Of a stretch of 64,000 bases of DNA, positions 1 through 13,900 are shown in pieces. A program made the translations under genes and the position numbers. Positions within the stretch are counted from its first letter, which is position 1, and every line of letters begins with the position of its first letter. The notes under the pieces were generated by a model. The model was not told where the DNA came from and searched no databases. It saw only the letters and a program-made list of their open reading frames with translations. This DNA is from Mallotus nudiflorus. Lineage: Eukaryota > Streptophyta > Magnoliopsida > Malpighiales > Euphorbiaceae. The stretch lies in contig CANTUR010000002.1 in NCBI GenBank assembly GCA_947683625.1, forward strand, positions 4,992,501 to 5,056,500, read 5' to 3'.

Positions 1-955
1 TGAACGGTCCAAAAGGAGTCTTAATCTTGAAAGGTAATAACTTCTACATATCAAGCTTATCATATATCATTGTCTATTGGGAGGTTTCACTTGAAAATAT
101 TGAATTCCATCATCAACCCGCCAATCCTAGTCAAGTAGGAAATAAAAACCCTAACAAGATAAGAAAGTCTAATCCTAATTAAGGTAGAAAAATTAAATAG
201 AAATAAAATAAAATCTCAATAAAATTAGGAAATAAAATAAGCCTACAATTAACCATTGACTAAATAATTTAAGTATTGCGGGATGCACACTTGGATGTTT
301 GTCTCTCAATCCGATCCATGTATAAGTCCGTTGAATGTTCTACGTCAATTAATTTGATAGAAGTAGAGTTATATATAATTAATCAATGTGAAGTTACTAT
401 ATAATCAATATTGGTAGGATTATATTATATATTATCAAGAGTTATTTCAAATATGAAGTATAAGTTGGTATATAGCATTTACAAAAATATTATAATATGA
501 TTTGTACCAAAAAATTTAAGTTCATCTACAATGATAATTTTGTACTATAATTTATTTTCTTAAAAACTGTGTTTTAAATGTAGTAGTAGTAATAATAATA
601 ATAATTTATATAAAATTTTTTTATAAAAATATGAAAAAATTTTATAATATATTAGAGTGTATAATAAAATTTAGCAATAAAAGGTGGTAACTAAAAAGAA
701 TTAAAAATTATTTAGTTTTATAAATAAAATTTGACGTATTTTAATATGTTAAAAATTATTAATTTTTTAAATAATGTATTACAATTAATTATTTTCAAGT
801 GATAATTTTTTGTGTATTCATAAATAATTTTAACATATTTTAATTATTTCAGTATTATATGTTTTAACATTTGCAGTTAATTATCTTAAAAAATTCTAAT
901 TATTTTAATAATAAAATTTAGAATTTACTAATATATTTTATTAATATACATTTGA

Positions 956-956
<1 letters not shown>

Positions 957-1039
<83 letters not shown>

Positions 1040-1054
1040 TTATATTTATATTTA

Positions 1055-1109
<55 letters not shown>

Positions 1110-1182
1110 TTATATTTATATTTATATTTATATTTATATTTATATTTATATTTATATTTATATTTATATTTATATTTATATT
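957..1182. repeat. (TA)n and (TATATT)n compound microsatellite
   Basis: A pure TA dinucleotide run of about 65 bases passes into TATATT hexanucleotides, back to TA, and again to TATATT. It reads as an open frame of alternating Tyr/Ile/Phe, which is a low-complexity artefact and not a gene. Confidence 0.95.
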
Positions 1183-1792
1183 ATAAAGTATAAATTTGAG
1201 AGTTAAATATAAATCTAAAAAATAAAATTCATATATTGATAAATTAAAATTTTAATATTTTCGATTGACTAAAAATCATTGGTGAACTCAATTTATATAT
1301 TAATATGATATATTATTAATTTCTTAAAATTTTATGAAGTACACATAAATTTTGATTTCAAATATAAATTTAAAAAATAAGATATTTTTTTATTATAAAT
1401 TACTTTTAAGTGTGTCTAAATTATTAATTAATTAGAGTATCATAATGTTTGTGAATTTTTTTTTTTCATGAAAGTTTACTTGTGAAAAAAATGAGTGCAA
1501 GTGTACTTGTTATAATAACCAATTTAGCATTGATTGTAAGTTAAAAGTTCTAAATTGATGAAAATGATTAAAAAAAAAAATATGACAATTTAAGCTTTGC
1601 CGAAAAGGTTATGAACTAAGTTGACCCTTATTTCAATAATAAATAAATAAATAAAATATAGTTAATCTCACAATAAAGTTTCCATATTTGCATCTCCCTT
1701 ATATGTTGTTTTCTTATGGGATACATCAATTATTTAATATTAAGAAAAATGTTTTCTTTTAAATAGTTGTCAAAGAAGAATTGATTGATAAT

Positions 1793-2080
1793 ATATGTGA
1801 TTGTTATGTCAATTTAATCATTATTATGATTGCTGTGGATCGATTTTTTATATGATATATATCCTTCATGCATGTGATAATTATATTAATTTGTTTATAT
1901 TGTTATTATTATTATATGTGATCGTTATGTCAATTTGATAATTATTATTATGATTGCTGTGGATCGATTTTTGATATGATATATATCCTTCATGCATGTG
2001 ATAGCTATATCAATTTGTTTATATTATTGTTATTATTGTTGACGTAGATTGATTTCTTAATGCATGTGATAGTTATATCA
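1793..2080. repeat. 121-bp tandem repeat, two full copies and a partial third
   Basis: The block beginning ATATGTGATTGTTATGTCAA at 1793 recurs at 1914 as ATATGTGATCGTTATGTCAA. Both copies include the segment TGATTGCTGTGGATCGATTT followed by a CATGCATGTGAT motif. A shortened third copy with GATTGATTTC and GCATGTGATAG follows from about 2040. Copies differ by a few substitutions and small indels in ATT runs. No function is suggested. Confidence 0.8.
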
Positions 2081-2303
2081 ATTTTTTTTTTTTATAAATT
2101 GAAAGTTTATATGATTTTAGTATTAATGTTCTCTATAATAGGAATAATTTTTTTTTAAATTGATAACGGTAATAACCGAACTCTACACTTCAGAAATAAT
2201 TCTTCCTTTTTAAATCAATAACTGCATAAATCAAACTTTACAATTCAAAATGTTATTAAAGAAAAATTATCACTTGACTACTCTATCATTGACTTATTAC
2301 ATC

Positions 2304-2374
2304 AATTTAATTATTATTATTATTATTGATGTGATTTTTATCACATCAATAATAATAATAATAATAATTAAATT
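2304..2374. repeat. Near-perfect hairpin built on ATT/AAT repeats
   Basis: The left arm 2304-2334 and right arm 2341-2374 are reverse complements except for one extra AAT triplet in the right arm. Each arm ends in the non-repeat words GATGTGA/TCACATC and AATTTAATT/AATTAAATT, so the symmetry is more than a simple microsatellite effect. The loop is six bases. It could be a tiny fold-back element or an expanded palindrome. Confidence 0.75.
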
Positions 2375-3407
2375 TACGTAAATGTATTAATAATCAAATC
2401 TTCTTTAAGAAAATTATATTTGTAATAAGTATATCACATGTATTAGTAATCATATTAGAAATTATTTTTGTAATAAGTAGTATATTCGAATGGGCGAGGA
2501 AGAATAAGAATAAAACCGTTGGTCTATTAATACCTTGAAAAGAGTAATGCTACCAATCTATTAAAAAAAAAATGTCAAATAGAGGAAAAGAAAATCAAAT
2601 CAATTACAAAATTTTATGGACAATTGAGGGTCTTTTTTTTTTTTTTTTTTTTTTTAAGGGGAAGAATGAATTGAGGGTCATTTTTTAGAGCATTATCATG
2701 ATATTTACTTAATGGAAAAATCTATTTGGCACAATTTGTGCTATATTAATTTAGCACAAATCAATTAATGCTAATTACAATAAATAATATGTCATTTGAT
2801 ATATTATTGTCTTTAAAATTGATATTCATATTCTAAAATCTAAATATAATTTTAGAAAATATCATTATATTGATTTATATAAGGTGTAAATAAGAAAAAT
2901 ACCATAAATAAGTATGTAAATTTAAAACAATTTTCCTAAAGATATTTTCATATAAATTATTGCATTAAAAAATATAAAAATATCTCTGAGTTTTTCTAGA
3001 ATGTGAAATCATGGAATTGGACCCAGTAACTGGTGTACGAAGGCACTGTCCAGAGTAACCATTGTATTATTATTTATATGTGTACTGGTACTGGGTTATA
3101 AATAAAAATTAAAAATAAAAGATTTTATTTTGAATAAACCATGTACTAAAATTTTTGCAAAATAATATTAATTAACTATGCATATAGATTTTTCATTACG
3201 AAAATGTTTACATATATACACCATTTTCAGTATGCCAACTTCCAATATAAAAGTTTTCATACACACATATTAAATGTGAAACCATATTAGTTAATTTTTC
3301 TCTTCTACAGTGTGTATATGAAGCCAATCAAATATAAATATAAAAAATTTTATCTTATAAATAAATTAAAATTTTTTATATGAATTTTTATAATAGTAAA
3401 AATTTAG

Positions 3408-4200
3408 GAATAAATGAATGAATAAATGGTGTTCAAAGAATTTTCTTTTTACAATTAGGTATTTAAACCTGTAAATTTTTTTTAAATAGTGTATGAAACA
3501 AATTTTACAGGTTAAAATGTTTATATATTTTATTTTAAATAATAAATTAATTTAATAGCCTTCTTTTATATTAAACTTTATTTTTTGTTATTCTAAATAT
3601 TTTTTTAAATTTATTAAAAATGAAAAAAGTATTTTTCTATTTATCATATTAAATTGGAAAGTTAAATATTTATTTTATTTTATTAATTATAGTGGTTGAA
3701 TTTAATTTTTTTTATTCATGATCCTAGTCAAATAAAAGTTTTATTCATTAAACATTTATTTTATTTTTTATTGATTAATTATAAGAAATAAACTTTTATT
3801 TGTATTTTTATTTTAGTTAAATTGTATTTTTATTTTCACTCTTTTAGGTAAATTCAAAAATAAATTTAATATTTTGATTTTATTTTATTTTTTTTAATAA
3901 TAATAGTTTAATTATTTTATTTTATTTTAATTTAATAAAATTTAGCATTGTTTTCTTTCAAATTCACTATATAAAAGTGAAAATTTATTTTTCTTAAATT
4001 AAAAAAATAAAATACAAATCTAACATAAAAAAAATATTTAAGTCAATTTACTGTTTAAAATAAGATATATAAATACTTTAACCTGTAAGAACTGCTAAAA
4101 ATAATTTTTTATAGGTTCAAACATCTAATTGTAAAAATAATTGTTCAAACACTTAAGTAGTAAAAGTGAAAACGTTCAGAACCATTTATACATTTATCTT
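3408..4200. mobile_element. Fold-back (long terminal inverted repeat) element, copy 1
   Basis: The two ends are inverted versions of each other. The left side has ACAATTAGGTATTTAAACCTG, a TAAATAGTG block, ACAGGTTAAA and TTTTATTTTAAATAATAAATT. The right side, read in reverse, has TTACAATTAGATGTTTGAACC, ACAGGTTAAAGTATTTATAT and TTATTTTAAACAGTAAATTG. The arms are roughly 200 bp around an AT-rich centre with no coding frame. A second copy in the same orientation lies at about 46322-47075. This is typical of non-autonomous DNA elements with long inverted ends (Mutator-like or fold-back type). Exact termini and target duplication could not be fixed, so boundaries are approximate. Confidence 0.6.
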
Positions 4201-4471
4201 AAAATTTATAAATATACCCTATCTAAATTATTGCATTTCAAGATTTATTTTCCATATTTAAAGAATAAATTTAAGAATAATATTTTTTAAAAAATTTTAA
4301 GCAAGTATGAGTATACGTTTGTTCCTTAGTAAAATTTTTTACATATTAAAATACTATATTATCCTAAAAATAAAAGTAAAATCTTGAACATATCTTTTGT
4401 GTCGGCAGAATTTAACATTGCTCTTAATTATATTAAGAAAAGTCAACTGTGAATTACTTAGTTTTAAGTCC

Positions 4472-4641
4472 ATCCAATCACTTCTCAATCATGAAATGGA
4501 TTTTCGTCACTGTAGTGAAATGGCCAGTGGGTTCCAAGTCAAAGCACATTGTTTTCCAATCCTCACAAAACTTTTCACTGCTAATCATAAGCCAATCCAA
4601 TCAAACTGAATCTTGAAATGGATTTCATCACTGTAGTGAAA
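4472..4641. repeat. 48-bp duplicated block in the mannosidase promoter region
   Basis: A block running from CCAATCA through TGAAATGGATTT to TCACTGTAGTGAAA occurs at about 4472-4520 and again at about 4594-4641, spaced about 121 bp. The best-conserved part, TCACTGTAGTGAAA, contains the arms CACT/AGTG and is identical in both copies. It lies 280-400 bases before the start codon of the alpha-mannosidase gene. Either a chance segmental duplication or a duplicated regulatory module is possible. Confidence 0.55.
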
Positions 4642-4827
4642 AAGTTAGAAATCTTTATTGCCAAAATCTTCCAATGCTAATATAAGGAATGCAACTGTAA
4701 AAGCACTCTTTTTCAAGCTCACAATCATAGACTGTAATAAAAAGCCGGCATAGAAATGCCAAAGATGAAACCGAAGTTCATCTGTCAATGCTTACACAAT
4801 GCTAATTTTAAATTCTCCACCTGCTTC

Positions 4828-4835
4828 TATAAAAT
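4828..4835 (+). promoter_or_regulatory. Probable TATA box of the alpha-mannosidase gene
   Basis: TATAAAAT sits 88 bases before the ATG at 4923, inside CTTCTATAAAATGGG. A start site about 30 bases downstream would give a short 5' UTR of roughly 60 bases that contains an A-rich stretch (4856-4879). No other upstream ATG lies between it and 4923. This is inference from consensus and spacing only. Confidence 0.45.
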
Positions 4836-4922
4836 GGGTAGCAGCCAAAATAAGGAAAAAAAAAAAAGAAAAAAAAAAGTTGACTCTTCTTTTATGCTCT
4901 GAAACTGCTTCTGGGTATTGAC

Positions 4923-7900
4923 ATGGTCAAGTTTCAGAGTGCTTTGATATGGGTGTTTCTGTGTTTCTTTGTTTCTGGTTTTGATTTGTTTTTGAAAGCT
5001 AATGGTAGCTATGTGAAGTACAACACTGCTGGTGGTGTTGTAACAGGAAAAATCAATGTTCATTTGGTAGCACATTCACATGATGATGTTGGTTGGTTAA
5101 AGACTATTGATCAGTACTATGTTGGATCAAATAACAGCATTCAGGTTTTAATTTTCTGAGTTTATGATGATCATGCTTTATTTTCCTCATGTTTTTCTCT
5201 CTTCTCAGTAATCTTGTTGGATTATAAATTATTCTGTTTTGTTGCTTGTTCTTGTGGTAGGGTGCTTGTGTTGAGAATGTGCTGGATTCTGTCGTCGCAT
5301 CACTGCGTAGAGACCCAAACAGGAAGTTTATTTTTGCTGAAATGGTAAGCAGAACAAACCTTTTTCTAATTCTGTGGTTTTCCATTGCTTGATATTGGAT
5401 TTATGAGTTTGGTTTGGTTTTACACATCTTAGTAGTTGGAATTTCTGAGAATGATTATGATGATTCGTTTATATAAATTCAATTTTGGTTTTACCTTGTT
5501 TGGTATACGAAGTTGGAACTTCTGAGAATGGTTATGATGATTCATCTATGAAAATTCAGTTTGTATACAAGTTCAAACTTCAAACAGCAGGCCTCATTGA
5601 ATAATCAAACAAATAATCAAACGTTGTTGACATGTGTTCTTTAGAGAATACTATAGTCAGCTACATAATTTATGATATGCTGTCTCAAGATTAAGTAACA
5701 ATGGGCTATATTTCTGCTTCTGCACATAGGTTTGGATTTTAGGTGTGCATATAACCAACACTTTTCTCAAGAATTTTATATATTATAATGGAGTGCACTG
5801 GCAGCTATACTTTGCTGTACTATTTGGTTGTTTTCTGCTTTCCACTAGCTTCATGTCCGAGAGATGTGAATTCATGTCTCTCATCTCGTGTCATTGTATT
5901 TGTCTTTCTGTTTTGTCCAAGAAATATCATATACTGATACCTAATGAAGCTTTAAATGAATCATAGGCTTTTTTCCAAAGATGGTGGCTGGAACAAAGTG
6001 AGGAAATACAAGGCCAAGTGAGGAAGCTCGTAGATGCTGGCCAATTGGAATTTGTGTATGAAACTTCTAATCATTTTGTAGTTTGAAGGTTCTGATTTGT
6101 GGGTGTTGGAGGGACAGAGGTTTGCTTGTGCAGTTCTTTGCCGTGCAATATGTATGCAAACATTTAACTACTTAATTGCAGAAATGGCGGTTGGTGTATG
6201 CACGATGAAGCAACAACTCATTACATAGATATGATTGACCAAACAACTTTTGGTCATCATGCAATAAAGGAACAGTTTAACAAAACTCCTCGTGCTGGCT
6301 GGCAAATTGATCCATTTGGACACTCTGCTGTTCAAGCTTACCTACTTGGAGCTGAGGTACACAAATTTAGCTCCATTTTGTATGCCACTATCAGTGCCTT
6401 TATAGCAACAAGGAAGTTGCAACAATTTATTTTCCTTGGAACGTTTTGCTGTATTTCAGCTTAGAGGTTGTCACTTTCTAACTGGATTCATTGCAGCTTG
6501 GATTCGATTCTGTACATTTTGCAAGGATTGATTACCAGGACAGAGCAAAGCGCAAAATTGATAAATCTCTTGAAGTTATATGGCGTGGGTCCAAAACTTT
6601 TGGTTCTTCCTCTCAGGTTTTCTAAGGATTCCTGCTTTGCTTTTATCAATTACTTAGAAATTTTCAGTCATGTTTCATGTTCAATTTTTTTTTTCTGCCA
6701 TTTCAGATTTTTGCAAATGCTTTTCCTGTACATTACAGTCCTCCACCTGGTTTCCATTTTGAAGTGTTTGATGACTTTGTGCCAGTCCAGGTTCTAATGT
6801 CCACCAGTATTTCTTTTTCAAATTGCTATGAGACTCTCTTAGTTGTGCTGTCTCCTGACCTTTTGCAATTCGTTCTGCAGGATAATCCTCTTCTGTTTGA
6901 CTACAATGTTGAGCAGCGGGTTAATGATTTTATAAATGCTGCTATAACCCAAGTAAAATCTAAGCTCTCTTGCATCTATGTGTGTCTTTAATATCTTATA
7001 TAGAATATGGATTCTGGCAAGAGACTTTCTTCAGTAACGAGAATTTACTATCATGGCATCTCTTTTGACAGGCCAATATAACAAGGACAAACCACATCAT
7101 GTGGACCATGGGTGACGATTTTCAGTACCAATATGCTGAGTCATGGTTCAAGCAAATGGACAAATTGATTCATTATGTTAACAAGGTAGACATTTATATG
7201 AAATATATGTAATGTCTCATTCTCCATCATTAATCAGAATAATCCATATGATTTGCTCTTATGATGAGATTGATTACGTCTGCTCGAACATTAATCAGAA
7301 TATTTTTCTTTTTCATTTTATTTTTTCTACATCACCTCTTCTTCAGCACAGTACTTGGTTTAATTGAACAACTGTTATGCAACTTTCAGGATGGTCGAGT
7401 GAATGCCTTGTACTCTACGCCTTCAATCTATACTGATATTAAAAATGCAGCAGATGAAACATGGCCACTGAAAACTGATGATTATTTTCCGTAAGCCTTG
7501 CTTGTTTCTTTTCCGTCATTTACTGTTCATCCTCTTCATGAAACAAAGTCTTTAACCAAGTCTAATATGTATTACTTGTTGGTTGTTTATTGGCAGGCAT
7601 GCTGATAGGATAAATGCCTATTGGACAGGATATTTTACGAGTCGCCCAGGGTTGAAGCGATATGTTCGCCAGCTGAGTGGATATTATCTGGTATAACACC
7701 AAAATCACTGTGCCATGTTGGTTATATATTATCAACCTTAAAACATAGAAGCAAATATCCAATCTCCCAGATGCGATCCACCTCAAACAATCATGCTATT
7801 GTGAGTTTTTGGTATGAAAGTATGCTGCATTTTTACTAAAATTAATTATCAACCTGTGGATCCTCCCTCCTAGATGTAATTCACAGAAGTTTTGCAAGCT

Positions 7901-10900
7901 TCCTAGTTGAAAGCATTTATATGCTGCATGAGCTAGATGAAAACAGATGTCCCATGTGGAAAGAGATGTCTGCCTGAGATTTCTCATATATCTTTTTTAA
8001 TTTTAGAATTTATTTGAATCACTGAACATTATGCCCTTGCTTAAATCAGGCTACACGGCAACTCGAGTTTTTGGTAGGAAAAAAATCTGCTGGTCCCAGC
8101 ACTTACCGTCTTGCAGATGCTTTAGGAATAGCACAGCACCATGATGCTCTTTCTGGAACTGCCAAACAGCACACTACAGATGACTATGAAAAACGCCTGT
8201 TTATTGGAGCATCTGAGGTAGGCCGGGCAGTTTCCTTTTAAGTTTTCCTTATCCATGTTTTCACTTCATCAACATAATGATTTCTAAATGCTAAATTCCT
8301 AAATTATATTTCTTGAAATTTTATTTTCTATAGGCTGAAGCTACTGCCAATTCTGCTTTATCATGCTTAGTTAGCAATAAATCTAAAGGTCAATGTGCAG
8401 CACTTGCATCAGCTTTTAGCCAGGTTACCTTTTATATTTTGTCTCTGTCCATATAATCTATGCTATTTCTATGTACAATTATGTGGGTAAAAACCTATAT
8501 TTATTGGTTGTATTTTTCATACTTACCATGTGTGCTGGATGTGACTGCAATTAATGAACTGAAATTGCCGGAGTCACTAAAATACATAAATGATCCTGTC
8601 ATGGATGGATGAGTGGTGAATATCTTGAGAATTATTTCCCTGAATCTCTTTTGGGTGGGGGGGGTGGGGGGTTTTACATGAGTGAATTTAGATAATGAAG
8701 TGTTACTTCTGGACTAATCAAGCTATTTTTACCTTCTTCCTCACAATTTTGAGCAGTGCCAGTTGGTAAATATCAGTTACTGTCCGGCAACAGAGGAAAC
8801 TGGAAGTGGAAAGAGTTTGGTACTGTTTTCTTACATTTCTAGTTTTCAGTTTCAGTGTACAAACTATGAATTCTTAACAGTTTTGATTTACTTTCAGGTT
8901 CTAGTAGTGTACAACCCTCTTGGTTGGAACCGCACAGACATCATTAGGATACCAGTAAGCCATCCTTTTTCTGTTATTATCGAGAAAATGACCATTTTAT
9001 GTATTCGTATTGTCATGACAATATACACCAACAGAATTTGTAAAATCACCAACCTTATTCTGTGGTCAACGTCTCTAATAAATTTTTAGCTAAAGTTGAG
9101 AAGGAACAATCCTTGTGTATTTTTTTACGTTTTTTTTTAATAAAAAAAAAGATTTATGAGTTTACTATAACCTATAAGTGGCCATGCCTGCCCAGGTTAA
9201 TGATGCCAATCTTGTTGTCTCTGATTCTTCTGGTAAAACCATTGAGGCACAATATGTGCTCATGGACGAAGTCACAAGAGACTTAAGAAACTTCTATTTG
9301 AAAGCCTACGTAGGATCATCATCTGAACAAGTTCCTCAATACTGGCTCATCTTTCAAGTGTCTGCGCCACCACTTGGATGGAATACTTACTTCGTAGCTA
9401 ATAAGCCTGCAACAGGTAAAAGAAATTATATTATTTTCTCTTTCTTGACCAATTTTTATCCTTTCTTATTGTTGTTATTCTGTTTCTTTTGTGGAACTGA
9501 AATGATGCAGGGAAAAGGAGAAACGGACTCTCTGTTACCGAGAGTCCACAGAATGATACCATTGAAATCGGACCTGGAAATTTAAAAATGTCCTTTTCTT
9601 CTACTACTGGCCAACTCAAACGAATGTATAATTCGAAAAGTGGGGTAAGCTACTTCACATTTCCTCTATTATGGCACATTGCAAGTTCAAACTGTTCGGT
9701 AGTCTTTTTCAGCTGTCTTTTCTTGTTTTCATTAGAAAAATGTAGGAGGCCCTGCTCATAAGGACTTAGAATCATGGCAATTACGATTGTGGTTGACAAT
9801 TTTACATCTTCATGTGTTGTTTCATTGTCTCTGACATATGGACTTCTTTGAAGATAAATAACATAGAAAAAAAAAAGAAAATGAAGGGTCTTATTATTTT
9901 TTTTTTATCAATGGAGATTCTTTTATAGAGAAGCTAAATATATCTATAACTTGTTCACTTTTTACTAGGTTGATATACCAATTCAGCAAAGCTATCTTTG
10001 GTATGCTTCAAGCTCTGATTCTTCGGTATGCCATTTCAGTGTTTTGATTATGATTTTATATTTTACTTTAGTTTCATGGAATTGAAGTATCAATGATATT
10101 TGCAGCAACCCTCTGGTGCATACATTTTCCGGCCTGATGGATCCACTCCCCAAATTGTTGCAAGAACAGTGAGTTTTTCTTTTATCTTTTTTCACCTTTT
10201 CATCTTTCCCATTTTTCACGTGCTCAGCAGCATAGTCTAACTGTTCTGATGTGTACCCACAAGTGATATAGAAAGGAATAATGGAAGTGAGGTAAAATAA
10301 GGGGAAATTCTTGCCTGCATCCACACCAGGTGTAGACAAGAATCTCCCTAATATGAAAGGCCAAAGAGAGGAAAATTACAGGAAAAATAAAAAGAGAAGT
10401 AAACCTAAAAGGAAAGACGACTTTTTGTAACAACTAAATGCAGTAATTTTCATCTTAAAACTCACCTCAATCTTTTGTATTGATATTTTCAGACTGTTTT
10501 CATCTTGAGATATTTATTACTGCATTTGTTTGACCTACCATGGTTCGTTGCACACATAATCCTGCAGTGTTTTGCTTAAGGTTCAGTCTGGTTTCATATG
10601 CTAGTTCAAGATATCAACTTATATTTTGCTGTGTTGCTCTGACATGAATGGGTGCCTGCTGTCCTGGTCTAATATCTTGCATGTACCATATTCTAGGCTT
10701 ACGTTCTTTTTTTTTTCTTTTCTTTTCCTCCCTCTTTTTGGGTGTGTATGCCACTGGAAGGTCTGTTAAAAGTACTAATCACACTCACATGTTAGGTTTG
10801 TGGTCTAATACAGGCCTCTCCACCCATTAGCTTTAGCTTTAGCATTAGATGCTCTAAAACTAACTATTTCAGGTGACACATTTTAAGCTGAAATTTATGG

Positions 10901-13900
10901 TTGCTGTATTTTGTATTTAAGTTGTCTTTTATACTCTGCAGGTGCCCTTAAAGGTCTATCGTGGATCTGTAGTTGATGAAGTCCACCAACAATTTAATTC
11001 ATGGATCTACCAGGTAATCAATTTATCAAGCTTCATGTGGTATACATGGACAAACATTCAGATACCATTGTATCTTTTTTGTGTCTCAAGACCTTGGAAT
11101 TGCTTATAATGATTGGTGATATAGTTTTACTGCAACCGTTAACAATTTCACACGCTTATTCACATAGCTTTGAGCTGGGTTATTAAAGAAGCTTTGAGAG
11201 TATATTATGTTGGACAGTACTTGGATGTACAAACCACATCTCCTTTTTCCTTTTACCTTTGGCACATTGGAAACTTTTAAAAGAGAGGAGGTTCTCAAGA
11301 TTGGACCCCTGAGCTTCTGCATCATGATGGAAAAGCTCAACCATTTCTTGCTAACTTTTATTTATGCTTGTTTTTTAGGTTACAAGACTTTACAAAGGCA
11401 AAGACCATGCTGAAATTGAATACACAGTGAGTTCTCTTGGTTTTACAATTATTGTTTAATCCCAAAGAGTCTGTTTCAAATTGACTAATGCCTAGGATCA
11501 CTTTATTCTCTAATCTTCTTACTTCTGTAAACTAAATTGTTAGGCTTACTGGATTTATATCAGTTATTTTTAATAATCTTTCTTTCCGAAGATTGGTCCA
11601 ATTCCGTTGGAAGATGGTGTTGGCAAAGAGGTTATCACACGATTAACAGCAAACATGGCCACAAACAAGGTGTTCTATACTGATTCCAATGGAAGGGACT
11701 TCCTAAAGAGGGTAACACTCTGAATTGTTTCTTATCCTTATGGAAGAACATTAAGAACGTGCAGTTATATTGAATCTAATTACAGATGTTTTTTTAATCT
11801 AATTATATTAGATGCATATTAGGAGTCAGTGGAGAGCTACTTAATCTTGCCTGTCACAATATTTGAAAGTTCAGATCATAGACAATAACCTCAACCGTTA
11901 GGTGTTTGTTTACTTTTGTGTGCATACTTTCTAAAGTCATAAAAAATTTCTTGAAAAAGAATGCTCAATTAAAGCATTGCCTTTTTTCTTTTCTTGGTTT
12001 TGTAATAGTTTTAGATTAAAATTTTACTCTGTTGAAAATGTTCTTGCTGTTTGATTAAATTGGCTTTACAAGTGTGAGATAATGGGTGCCAAACTCAAGA
12101 TGAAATAAGCTTTAACTACAGAATGAATCATTGTTATTGGCTGATCAGAAGCTTAGAAACTGAAAATGTCCTTTAGATACTTCATGCATTAAGTTTTTAA
12201 AAGCTGGTAATCAGAGTCATATTTTGGGAAATCGACTACATATTGTAATATTTTCAGAGAAGCTGTCCACAACTTATTCCCTTCTTTGAGATTTCTTATA
12301 TCAGACTGACTAATATCCACATGCTCAACATTTGCTAGATTGAAACAATGATGTTCTTTTCTTGCAGATTCGAGACTATAGAGCCGATTGGAACCTTTCA
12401 GTTAATCAACCTGTAGCAGGAAACTACTACCCAGTAATTTTCTTAAACCAAAACAACCAATATTAAGTTTATGTGTGCATATGTATGTGTCAAAAAAAAA
12501 GCTTGCAAATATGATTCTGCTTTCGGGCAATGTACTGGTTCTGTTCCGTTAATCATGCCTGGCACTGGGGCAATGATGAAAAAAAAAAAGAACCTGTTAA
12601 TATAATTTTGCTGTTGGCCTGCAAGTTCTTGTTTTTCAGTGCCTGAATTTACTTTTGTTGCCCAATAATAAAAGTGAAAAATAAAACCCATTTTTTCTTG
12701 CTTTAATTTTTGTTGTTGTGTCTTATTTGGTTCATTTTTTCTGAAACACATATAAAGCATATTTAGGGATTTTTATTACATTCAAAGAATCATGAGATAT
12801 TAGATAAAGAAGACGTGGAAATTTTATTGCATCTATTCGTCTAGATTATGTTTCCTTAGGTAACTTATTATCCTAATCATGCTATGAGAAGAAGATTGTA
12901 TTTATGTTTGAATACTATTATGTTTCTGTTTGAGATTTTATGTGAATTGCTCAGTCGTTTCAAATGGGACTTCAGTATGTAAATATCTATCACCTTAACG
13001 TTAAATGGTAATTCTTTTTACTGTTCTTTGGCTTATGTATTTATGTTTAGAACTGTCTTTTTGAACAACTTGATGCCAGGTTCTAAATATATTTATATGC
13101 TCAAACACATGCAAGAAGTACATCTTTTGTTATATATCTATATAGATATTGTGGTTTTATACTTATGAAGAATCTCAACATCACATTTTGTTAAGATCCA
13201 GTAATTTGGAATAAGCTGACCATTGTCTACCAACTCAGTATTGTTTGTTAAACTTTTTTCTCAAGTTGATGATGAGTTTTTCTTTTTATTTGACAATAAT
13301 TATAGAAATGGTTTGAGCGGCTAAAAGAGTTTCTCTTTTATTAACATCAATCTTTTGCTGATTTTTCCAGCTTAACCTTGGAATATATACAACGGATGAC
13401 AAATCCGAATTGTCGGTCTTGGTTGATCGTGCCACTGGAGGATCCAGCATTCAAGATGGTCAAGTAGAACTAATGCTTCATAGGTTGACAATAGTTGTAT
13501 TGCTTTTCTTTCAAAATCCATGGATTTATAGGCTTTTAGTTTACAGAGATGTTAATCTGACAGAATAACAGTTGTTTCTTTTACTAACACAGGCGTACGC
13601 TCCATGATGACTCCAGAGGAGTTGGTGAACCACTTGATGAAAGTGTTTGCATTGGAGATAAATGTGAAGGACTGACAGTATGTTATCCTGCAACAATAAT
13701 AACTTTAAGGAATCCTCGACGAATACCACACTCTTAAATCTGATGTTAAATCTTGATTGCATATTTTGCCATGGCCAGCGCAGTTGAAACTGAGACAAAA
13801 TCAGATAGTGTATTTGCATTATAGATGCTTCTTTTGAATTGTCAACCTTCATACACGACAGTTTATAAGTACAGGAGGCATATTCATGCTTCACTTGAGC

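Larger units (their letters stand above)
1..4820. other. AT-rich intergenic region, no gene recognised
   Basis: Very AT-rich DNA upstream of the mannosidase gene. Apart from the repeats listed separately (microsatellite, 121-bp tandem repeat, hairpin, fold-back element, promoter-proximal duplication) I see only short homopolymer runs and no convincing coding frame. The first 200 bases are slightly richer in GC and could be the edge of a transposon, but no motif supports a call. Confidence 0.6.

Noticed and set aside
952..1206. 84-codon open frame of alternating Tyr/Ile/Phe
   Set aside because: Translation of a TA/TATATT microsatellite; no coding signature.
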